A DNA stretch of 64,000 nucleotides from Calonectria ilicicola. Its lineage: Eukaryota; Ascomycota; Sordariomycetes; Hypocreales; Nectriaceae. The notes under the pieces were generated by a model. It saw nothing but the letters and a program-made list of their open reading frames with translations, had not been told where the DNA came from and did not search any database. Each line of letters starts with the position of its first letter. Within the stretch, counting starts at the first letter, position 1. The position numbers and the translations under genes are program-made. Where the stretch lies: positions 310,001-374,000 of the forward strand of contig CP085827.1 in the NCBI GenBank assembly GCA_020809705.1, in the 5' to 3' direction. Shown in pieces: positions 55,549-64,000 of the stretch.

Positions 55549-57345
55549 CTATGCTGCCATATGAATAGAATTAATTTGTACATCCAAACTCTCCAGGAAA
55601 CTCTCAGAAACAGAGCCTGATTGACCATTCAAAGGGTAGTAGTGAGCTAAGAGTATCCGAGACAGGATGAAATACTGATTTGCGGAAGCTGTGACGGTTA
55701 ATTCGATCGCGGGGTATTTAATGTATGGATGACGTACCAATAACATGACTCACGTACTCGCAAATGGGAAACTGTCCGGCGTCATTGGAATCTGCACGAT
55801 GCAGTGGCGAAAAACAGGCAGGGCGCTTTGCCAGCCATTCTCTACCTTGACTATCGAGGAGTTTATAATCATCCATGGAGAGTTTGCTAGATCCGCAGCA
55901 GTGATTCAGCATTTGGGCGAGATGATAGATGGGAAAGTTTGCCCAATTATTCTCGTCGTGGGAGAATTCATCCAAATTAATAGAAAAGTGATGCAACGAA
56001 GATTTGACGGGATGCTGTGCTATAAACGCACTCGTTACTTCTTGCTGGAGTCCTATCCAAGCGAGAGACTGCTGAAACTTGGATAAAGGTCTGATGAGCT
56101 CGTGGTGGTATAATATTCCCTGAGTACCCAACACGTGGCGTGCATGATCCGCTCCTGTGGTACACCGTTTGTACTTGCTCCCAATTTTGATACAAGGTCA
56201 TCTTACCTTCCAGCTCTGATCGCAACTGAAGAATTACAGTAGCTGCCAGCACGTCGTTGCCTAACACGAGATTATTCTCCGTCAATATTTCCGTCAACAT
56301 CTTAAGGCATTTCTGGTAATATCCAGCCGACTCGAGAGCATCAAATCCTTCTACAATGCTCAAATGCTTTGACGCCAACGCAAGCACGGCATATAGCGCG
56401 AGTTCTGAATGTGGCAACATTGAGTATATCCCTAAAGAAAATTGACCTTGTTGGTCTAAAAGGTCAAACTACTCTGTTCATCAGCACAGAGTACACTTGT
56501 TTATTCTAGTCGGAGGATGTAAATGAAAAGGTACAGGAGAAGACAAACCCATCCAGAGAGTACTTGAAAAAAGTACTGAACCAATATGGAGTGAGATTCA
56601 CTCAACGGGAACAATGTCTGTACATCCTGTCGATGCTTGTGGGGATCCAGACAGCCAGGGATGGTTGAACATGTCTGAAAATCTTTAGCCAGAATATTTA
56701 TAGCCTCACATGAACTAAAGGTATTTTCGATGGTTGGCACTCGCAGGATGGGGCCAGGAGTTGGTGTACGTGTGTCGTATTCGTGCCTTTCTTTGAGTTC
56801 CGAGTCCGATGGAAAATGGACATTGTCGTCAACCTTCGTACCATCGTTGGTAGGTTGGGGAGATTGGGGTCTTAAATCGATTGACTTCGCCGAAAGCGAG
56901 GATCTTTTGCCTTTCGGAGTTGGTTGAGGTGTTGGGCTATCGTCGGGAGGCGAAGGGTAGCAATAAACAGCCTCAGGAGCGGGCGAGAAATTGCGATCGG
57001 GTGACTCTGAATCAGAGATGAAAGTAGCTAATGCGATGAGAGACTGCAGAGTAGCTGACGATGATATGGCCCTCACCTTGATTTACTTCCAACCATACTT
57101 GATGGTGCGGAAACCTTCGCCTACATATTCAATCCTTCAGTTTGAGGCAATCAAATGTAAAGAGTCGATGGTAGTAACCTTTCATATTTGAATCTGACAC
57201 GGAAAAGCCAGCAGCACCTTATCCCAGCCTTTTTGCAGTGGTTGCAAGGGAACTTCCTGGAGCCTGTGTACGACTGTCGGCTAGAGTCGCAGAAGTGAAG
57301 GATGTGGAGGGATTGCTTACACTTTAGATGCCTGTCTCTGCAACC
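55549..57345 (-). CDS. Zn2Cys6 regulator, fungal_trans_2 type, N-terminal exon unresolved
   Basis: Exons traced: 57345-57321, 57263-57179, 57120-57087, 57043-56549, 56468-56207, 56154-55738 and 55688-55549, all in frame (485 aa). The first three rebuild GCRDRHLKCSRKFPCNHCKKAGIRCCWLF: the last five Cys of a Zn2Cys6 cluster followed by a VRFKYE...QVWLE segment. This layout is typical of regulators with PF11951. Further evidence is YFFQVLSGWFDLLD, LYAVLALASKHLS, ADHARHVLGTQGILYHHE and SRILLAHYYP. The exon with the first Cys and the start codon lies upstream and could not be fixed; TGCAAA followed by GTCAGT near 57405 is one candidate end. One donor (GTTACT at 57178) is weak. It is a nuclear regulator, divergent from the next one. 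Confidence 0.72.
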
Positions 57346-57822
57346 CTATTGTGTGAATTCCATTTTCTTAGCTCTAGGTGCAAAATATCGGAATAATCTC
57401 ATGGGAGACTGACTTTGCATGGACGATTTGGTACTCTGGGTATTTTGGGCGACTCGAATAATCTGTTCGGGTCTGGTTTGGTACGGGCACACCGTGCGAT
57501 TCGGTATTTTTGACCAAGTTTGCTAGACTCATGGCATCATAAAATTGGTAGCAATCATGGACAAATGGAGACAAAATTGCAATCCGACTTGCTTCTAGTG
57601 TCATTACTTTAGTAATACGTGTTCTTGAGGATGAAACGGTGCCAAGGTTCATGCACAGGCATATCCCTCTTAGTAGGGATCAGATACAAGCTTGGAAATT
57701 GTTGGCCCTGAGGAATAGGAGAAATACGAAATGACAAGTTGACCGCTTTAAAGTTTAGATAAGCTAGTGAAAATGGTGCGGAGCCCCTTGGTAGTGTCCA
57801 TGCTTTAGCTACAAAGTGTTTT

Positions 57823-58061
57823 CCGATTTTCCGATGGGCGCACGCACTGGTATTTGTCTCATCCAAGTGCACCTTAAAGAAGAAATCTTGATGAAAGATA
57901 ATGCTTTGTGATCATGGCTGAAATTGTTTCACGGTGCGCTCGAGCTACGCAGTGTGAGAATCGATGCATGGCGTGGGTTGACTCTGTTTCACTTGCAAGT
58001 CGATTGGGGACACGAAAGCTCGTTTTACAGGGGTCTTGGTCGCCGAATGTCCGATCTTCCG
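57823..58061 (+). promoter_or_regulatory. Two CCG-N5-CCG elements between divergent Zn2Cys6 genes
   Basis: CCGATTTTCCG at 57823-57833 (same as the site at 51150) and CCGATCTTCCG at 58051-58061. They lie in the roughly 1-kb region separating the two regulators, which also must hold the missing first exon of the minus-strand gene. They link these regulators to the cluster at 38-55 kb. Confidence 0.5.
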
Positions 58062-58416
58062 CATAATCACTCCTTGATCCCAAAGCGACGGTGCCTTGGT
58101 AATACTCGTTTTAGTAGCCATTAGAATGATTTGAATAAAAGGAAAACGTCAATGACCAAAGATCTCTATAGATACATCTTGTAATTTGAAGCAGCACGTG
58201 CTATACATTCGAATAGAAAAGTTTGTGCATAGCAGCGGAAAACCGGGCTCAAAAATAATAGTGCATATGAAGTAATCCGCCACTTTCGCAGTCAAGTATT
58301 TGCCCATGTCTGGCTTTGCTTTAATATGAAATCGATCTGAGCATGGTTGCCTTGTTCGATCAACTTTATTCTGACGTGTGTATGCAAAGTTTATTTTAGC
58401 CTGAAAAAGAATCGCC

Positions 58417-60402
58417 ATGATTAAGAGACGGTGGTCTGAAATAAGCAAGGATGATGTGGTGAGATTCTGAGTCTTGCACTCGTACTTGTATCTTTCCATG
58501 ACTCTAACTCTGTATAGGAGGCACACATTTTGATCTCGGGAGATTCTCCGACACTGAGCGTTCAAAAAACCTCTGCATCAACTTCGAGTGATTCGCTCCC
58601 AAAAGCTGCAAAGAGAATAGCAGCTTGTGTTAGATGTCGGAAAATGAAGGTAATGGCCAATTCGGTTACTCTATATCATGACCCTAATTCCATGCCCATA
58701 GATTAAATGTGGGATAGACGAGAATGGACCGCCATGCCGTACATGCGCACGTAAAAACTTGGAATGTAGCATCAAAAGAAGTCTACAAACTGAGTACCAT
58801 GAAGAGTTTCGGTATTTACTTTGACCTTGATGTCTTTATACTGAAGTAGGAACACATCTAACATGATGAGACCAGGGGGATGAAAGCTTTAGAACACGAC
58901 CTCGGAAACATACATGACACCCTGAACCGAATCACGACCGAACTCGGGATCCCAGTTCCCCCGCCATTGGAAATCTGTCAAGATCAGTACTTTAAGAATT
59001 TGCGGTTAGCGGGCGCTGATGAGGGAACCAATCAGCAATCAGGTCACTATATCCAACCCGTGGGCCCGTCTCGGGATAGTTCGCCGCCGCTTGAAAGTGA
59101 GGCCGTAAATCATATCCCAATAAAATCGCTATATGAACTCACTGGGCTGAGCGCCCTGAGAGTGCCCATGGGTACCGAGAAGATTCAAAAACCTCCAATA
59201 GTCGACTTGATACCTCAGGGAAAGGTAGACCTGAACGAAGCTGAACGACTCTTCCTGTTGTATCAAAACGGCATGGACCCATATGTATTCGGAATTTGTT
59301 GCCGGTATGCGACAATGGATCAGCTCCGACAGCAGAGCCCGACCCTCTGTGTGGCAATTCTAGCGGCGGCGGCCGTTCATGATCCCAAGTCCCAGAATGT
59401 ATACATGACTTGCAAGGGCGAGTTTCAAAGACTAGTGGAAAAGTCCATGTTGCAGAGGTGTCTTACTTCTGATCATTTTCGAGCAATGATTGTGGCTTCG
59501 TATTGGATAAGCGATCTAGCATGGACATTATGTGGATATGCGGTTCGCAGGGCGTACCAACTTGATCCTCAGAATTCTTGCAAAATGGCGATTGATGATC
59601 AAGACGAGGAGGCAGCTGATCGGTTGAGGCTTTGGTGTATTCTCCACGTGACTGACCAGCACCTCGCGACGCTCCTTGGACGACTGCCCATGACGCGAGA
59701 ACTTCCCATACGCGAACTGGAGGCGTTTTTGAAGTGTCCTATATCGACAGAAAACGACAAGTTCCTTTTATCGCAGCTTGCTTTGGCCAATATCTCGAAG
59801 AATATACGAGACTCTTTCAGCAGTGGAGGGACCGAAACAAACTTGTGCCTTTACCTAACTAGTATTGCGCAGTTTGGGTCTTTTTTGGACCAGTGGTTTA
59901 GCATCTGGGGAAATCGGACTCCGGGTGAGTAATGCTCATAACATCCGATGACTATTTCGCTAATCCAAAGATGCCTTCTGTAGAGCAGAATGCAAAAGGA
60001 GACTTGTACCCTTATAAAGCAGTGCTGTTTCATTACTATTTTTCTCAGCTTCATTTGTACGTACATGCAATTCGAAGCTGGTCAGGCAGTGACTTCATTC
60101 CAAGCGACTTTCAAGACTGCGTCTCAAAGGCCATATGTGCAGCGACTGCTATCATCGGCCTGGTTCGGATGGATCCTTTCATCCTAGACTTGGGCTTGAT
60201 GCCCTCGAATATCCATGCCATAATAGGATTTGCTTGTGTTGTGCTTACTGAATTTGCCGCCAAGTATAGTGGGACCTTGTTGGAGAAGGACGGGGTATAC
60301 AATCAGATAAATGGTATAATACGGCTGTTGCAGCCTGGAAGTCGGAATCCATTGGGACACATGACTAGAGTTTTGGAAAAGGCACTCACAAAGATACAAT
60401 AG
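58417..60402 (+). CDS. Zn2Cys6 transcription factor, 583 aa (five exons)
   Basis: Exons 58417-58458, 58518-58649, 58702-58811, 58876-59924 and 59984-60402; introns of 52-64 nt, each with a CTAAC- or CTAAT-like branch. The zinc cluster spans the second intron and reads AACVRCRKMKIKCGIDENGPPCRTCARKNLEC. The linker LEHDLGNIHDTLNRITTEL is a probable coiled-coil dimerisation helix. The middle region (LFLLYQNGMDPYVFGICCRYATMDQLR, VASYWISDLAWTLCGYAVRRAYQL, RLWCILHVTDQHLATLLGRLP) matches the fungal regulatory middle homology region. Exon 5 encodes membrane-like but soluble helices typical of the family C-terminus. It is followed, in convergent orientation, by a sugar transporter gene, which suggests control of transport or sugar use. 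Cluster elements lie in its upstream region. Confidence 0.87.
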
Positions 60403-60829
60403 GTTGGCTTAAATTAAAAGTTAGGAAGCGATGATGAAGATGGTTTTCATGACTTAGTACGATCTGGAACGCGTGCACGCGTCGTTAGTCAATAGAGATG
60501 GAGATCGGGATTAAAGTTGGGAGAATATATAATAGCTTTCGTGGCCTTCGAGCGATTTGTGGGAGCTCTCGGAAAAGCTGTCTAACTACAAATGATTCAG
60601 AATAATGAAGATGGCGAATAATATAACTCTCGAACAAAAGGACTCAATATACGAACACCCCTGTCACTTAAAACATAAAAGCATGTGTTACTCATGTGTT
60701 AACAAGGTGACCAATCTATAAAAGTGTTTTAGAACAAACAATACTTCATTTGCAACAGCTATGTAGTGCCCAAACTTCCATCGTGGTTACATCACATAAT
60801 TTAGGCAGATCCAAGTCTTGTGCAGTTAT

Positions 60830-62558
60830 TTAATCACTGCCTTCGTGTTCATGAACAAAAGGCTTCTCCGTGGTTGCAGATACCCGCCTTGTCGCAATGT
60901 TGAGCGCGCTGTCCAGACCAATTTCACGGTTGATGGCAACCATGCGCTGGCGGTCCGCCTCAGCAACTCCAGGGCTGCCAAAAACAATGTCCATCTCCTC
61001 AAGAGTAAGCTTGCTGGTTTCTGGGACGAAGAACCAGATAAAAGCTGCCCCAAGAGCGATCAAGACGCCAAAAATGATAAAGGTACCGTACTGTATGTTT
61101 TGAATCATGTCGGGCGTAACCTGACCGACAATGAAATTATTCATCCAGTTGGCAGAGGTAGCAATGGCCATTCCGTAGGGGCGAGCTGAAAGAGGCCACA
61201 CCTCGGCCACCAAGATCCATTCGCAGGGACCCCAGGACCAACCGAAGAATGCAACGTAAGCCCAGACGAGGACGATGCAGGCCCAAGCAGAGCCTTGCTC
61301 GGTTTCCCATTTGTCTTGATTTCGAGCAAAGATGACGGCAATTGCTAGATGGCAAAATGCCATACCAAGGGCACCGATGGTCAAAATAGGTTTGCGACCA
61401 ATCTTGTCGACCCAAATCAGGGTGGGAATGGTTGCCACCAGCATGACCACACCAACAACACCAGTGGCGAGGAGAGATGTGCTGTCAGAAGACATACCCA
61501 GGGCACCAAAGATCTGCGATATTTTGTCAGCGCCGGACACAAGTCGTAAAGATGACGGCTTACATTCGGGGCGTAATATAGAATTGCATTAATTCCGGAC
61601 CACTGCGTGAAAAACATCGTCACACTGGCAACCATGACTCTCTTGAACATGGATCGAGTTTTGAATAGACTAGCAATTGCGATAAACTGCAACTTGAAGT
61701 CATTCTTCCATGAAGGTTCTGCGAGATGAGGAAACTTTTCTTGTGTAGTGCGCTTCTCGAATAGGGATTGGGCCTTGATCTCCAGAAACTCAAGCTCAAT
61801 CAGGTTGCTGTCAATGTCGGCGGATCTCAATTTGGCTAAAACCTTGCGAGCCTCGTCCTCACGATTGTGATGAACAAGCCAACGGGGTGTAAATGACATA
61901 AAGACCATGCCGACAAGCAACACAACGGCGGGGAAAAGTTGCAGAGTAAGCGGGAGCAGCCATGCAGCATCAGATTGTGAAGCACCCCTGCCTCCAATAA
62001 AGTGGCAGCCATAGTCCTGTTGAGCTGGTTAGAGACCCCCCGACCATTAGTAGGAGGCAAACGTACAATCCAAAAAGATATCATAACTCCAAACTCAATG
62101 GCAAATTGCTGAATGCCCAACAACAGGCCTCGAGACTCGGGAGGCGCACACTCTGCCACGTACATGGGAACAGTCATTGATAGAGATCCAATACCCAGTC
62201 CCGTGACAAATCGCCCTCCTAGAATAGTAGAGGGACCGACAATCACAGAGGTACTCTGGACAACAACACCAACTATGAATACCGAGGTAGCCAGAATAAT
62301 GGTGTACTTTCGAGAGAGCGACTCCGCAAGGAAGCTGGAAATCAGTGTACCAATCCAAGCACCAAGTTCGAGAATAGCAGTAAGCCATCCCTTCTTGGTG
62401 CTGTTAGTGATGTGGTCGCCCATGTGGGTTCCAAATGAATACATTGTCAGGACACCAGAAAAGACTCCTTGATTGTATCCATAGAGGAGCCCACCGATAC
62501 AAGCAAAGCATGTTACTGAGAAAGCTCGAAGGTTCTTGCCGATACTGCAATGCAACAT
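60830..62558 (-). CDS. MFS sugar transporter, 542 aa (three exons)
   Basis: Exons 62558-62067, 62016-61564 and 61513-60830; both introns are 50 nt. The joins give MISFWIDYGCHFIGG and YYAPNIFGALGMSSDS. Signatures are CIGGLLYGYNQGVFSGVL, PMYVAECAPPESRG, FTPRWLVHHNREDEA, FTQWSGINAILYYAPN, VDKIGRKPILTIG, WSWGPCEWILVAEVWPLSARPYG and FVPETSKLTLEEMDIVF. The extended loop with HITNSTKKGWL and the WSWGPCEW motif are typical of fungal quinate/polyol/hexose transporter-like proteins. It lies at the plasma membrane with twelve helices. The start MLHCSIGKN is used because no other ATG in phase is close upstream; a short extra first exon is possible. It converges on the regulator gene at 58417-60402. Confidence 0.9.
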
Positions 62559-63394
62559 CGTTGGAGGTCTCTGGCGGAGACATTGTGATTGATCAAGTTG
62601 AACAAAATGGTAGGGTGAGTATCGGATGTAAAGCGAATGGCTTGATATGTTCAGATGTCTGTGAACATTGATATCTATATATACACAAACCAGGACGAGG
62701 TGTGCCGACTTGACCTCAGCTTGTCGCTTGCACTGAATTTGAATTCACGCTAAAGCAGCCAGTCTTCTGGGGTAACCTGGGGTTGCGGGGTAGACAGGAA
62801 GTGGAGGAGTCGGATCTGGGGATGCCGGTCTGGGGAAAAGGAGTGCAGTGGAAAGACATCCGGGCATTGGTCCGTGGAAAAGCCCATGGGAAAGATAAGC
62901 CATACAACGTGATCAGACATGGCTTGCACCGACTTTCCCTTCTGGGAGATGAATGCTGGCTGAGTGTTAGATGCATCCAGACTCCCAGCAAGAAGTGGCT
63001 GTTCGCTCGTTTGGGTAAGTTTGAGTCAGTTTGACGTCACTAGTGACATTTTCGAGAGCCACGTAGTCGAAATTTGCAGAAATGACCAAAGAAGCAACTT
63101 TGGTTCATTTGTACAACGCACAGATCATGAATTTCTCTCGTCAAGACTAGGTGACGACCCAATTTCCGAGTCTAGCACATTGACGAGGGCTGAGATGGCG
63201 ATTGTTATTATTTGAAGGATTAATAAAAGGATAGTTTTGATTGCACAATGAGTAATCAGGTCAAGTAGCAAGGTCAAATGTATTTCATAGTCAAGAGCAA
63301 TTTAAAGATGAAGTTGAGATCAATCTCCTCCATATTTCAATTTCGCCACATTACAAAATCAAGATATAGAAATCCAGGCGATTCCTTGCTAGGA
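62559..63394. other. Intergenic region
   Basis: This is the promoter of the second transporter followed by the 3' flank of the P450 gene. No match to the cluster element was noticed, and no gene is supported. Confidence 0.3.
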
Positions 63395-64000
63395 TCAAGT
63401 ATATAATCTCCGACTAATTTTCACTGGCATATCATGTGGCGAGCAGGTGAATGCTTCTACCCGCCCCAGAACCCAGTCCTCGCTAAGTAGCTCAAAGTCA
63501 TATCGATGAACCATGCTCGCCAGCGCTACGGTCTGTTCCAAATAGGTGATATTTCGACCGATACACCCTCTTGCACCTCCACTAAACGTGATAAAGTGCG
63601 GCTGTAGATCCTTGGCATTCTCGGTCAGCCACCGGGCCGGATCAAAGGCTTCTGGATTAGGAAACACTTTGGGATTCCGGTGCATGGCGTACGGAGGAGA
63701 GTGCACTGTAATATTCCCCGGGATCCAATGACCCATGATTTCCATGCCCTGGGGAGGCGTGAGCCTGGACACACTCATGGTGTTTGGAGGCGTGAGACGC
63801 AAGCTTTCGTCAAGACACGCTCGTAGATAAGGCAAATGCTTGATCTTGTCATATGGAGCCACTGCCTCGTCATTTTCCAAAACTGTGTCGAGTTCTTCTC
63901 GCAACTTGGAAAAGCAGGCAGGACTTTTCAGCAGCCAGTATAGGGCGTTTGTCAAGGCGATTCCAGTTGTGTCAGAGCCAGCATTTAGCATAATGCTGCA
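63395..64000 (-). CDS. Cytochrome P450, C-terminal part (runs off window)
   Basis: The frame is open from the window end to the stop at 63395 (about 201 codons). The I-helix oxygen-binding motif AGSDTTG is at the start. The K-helix ExxR is in LDESLRL, the PERF-like motif is PEAFDPARW, and the haem-binding loop is FSGGARGCIGRN with the axial Cys. The C-terminus YDFELLSEDWVLGRVEAFTCSPHDMPVKISRR is normal for microsomal fungal P450s. The N-terminal 300 or so residues lie outside the window. It is an ER monooxygenase; the substrate cannot be predicted, and no backbone biosynthetic gene is visible here. Confidence 0.92.
   Translation of the reverse strand, partial: CSIMLNAGSDTTGIALTNALYWLLKSPACFSKLREELDTVLENDEAVAPYDKIKHLPYLRACLDESLRLTPPNTMSVSRLTPPQGMEIMGHWIPGNITVHSPPYAMHRNPKVFPNPEAFDPARWLTENAKDLQPHFITFSGGARGCIGRNITYLEQTVALASMVHRYDFELLSEDWVLGRVEAFTCSPHDMPVKISRRLYT

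Noticed and set aside
55536..55553. tRNA-like D arm TAGCTCAGTGCGC
   Set aside because: No acceptor stem, anticodon arm or T arm can be formed around it.
54883..64000. Secondary-metabolite cluster (regulators, transporter, P450)
   Set aside because: No PKS, NRPS, terpene cyclase or prenyltransferase is present. The transporters are sugar-type and the P450 is partial.
1..64000. CRISPR array, integron, prophage or bacterial operon
   Set aside because: Introns, Zn2Cys6 factors, an intron-containing eukaryotic tRNA and overall layout show fungal nuclear DNA; no regular direct-repeat/spacer array exists.

Overview
The window reads as nuclear DNA of a filamentous ascomycete, most likely a sordariomycete near Hypocreales. 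The evidence is short introns (about 42-80 nt) with GTRNGT-type donors and CTAAC-like branch points, many Zn2Cys6 regulators, a NACHT-WD40 NLR, an AA9 lytic polysaccharide monooxygenase, an S28 peptidase, MFS sugar transporters and a P450. The species assignment is inference only. Joined gene models below were built by hand: each intron was checked for GT...AG ends and for an unbroken reading frame across the junction.

0-16 kb is gene-poor and decayed. It holds a zinc-knuckle/coiled-coil gene broken by stops that could all come from CAA, CAG or CGA, a second coiled-coil gene with one in-frame TAG, a degenerate tandem repeat (8.85-9.5 kb), two small hypothetical genes, an RGG-box/coiled-coil gene (14.1-15.3 kb) and broken partial copies of that gene and of a neighbouring fragment (11.9-13.5 kb). 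The C-to-T pattern suggests repeat-induced point mutation (RIP).

16-38 kb carries single genes: a Zn2Cys6 regulator, a VIT/VWA protein, an NLR whose N-terminus resembles the HET-s prion motif, an AA9 LPMO, a DUF2456 membrane protein, an S28 peptidase and a GPI-anchored Cys-rich protein. Copies of a roughly 70-bp GC-rich interspersed repeat lie between genes here, and a fifth lies at 41.6 kb.

38-55 kb looks like a catabolic gene cluster: Gfo/Idh/MocA oxidoreductase, butanediol-type MDR dehydrogenase, RpiB-type isomerase, DAK-type kinase, class II ketose-bisphosphate aldolase, two-domain beta-hydroxyacid dehydrogenase, Zn2Cys6 regulator, aldo-keto reductase and sugar transporter. The MDR + DAK + RpiB trio matches the known tetritol route (erythritol or threitol to erythrulose, erythrulose phosphate and erythrose 4-phosphate) of Yarrowia and Mycobacterium. 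The dehydrogenase and aldolase resemble parts of a fused plant/fungal protein related to four-carbon sugar-acid catabolism. A shared element, CCG-[CA][AT][TC]TT-CCG, lies upstream of the MDR gene, in both divergent promoters, and upstream of the regulator and the AKR gene. It occurs again between two more Zn2Cys6 genes at 57-58 kb.

55-64 kb adds those two divergent regulators, a second sugar transporter and the 3' part of a P450 that runs off the window. The cluster may therefore reach 62.6 kb.
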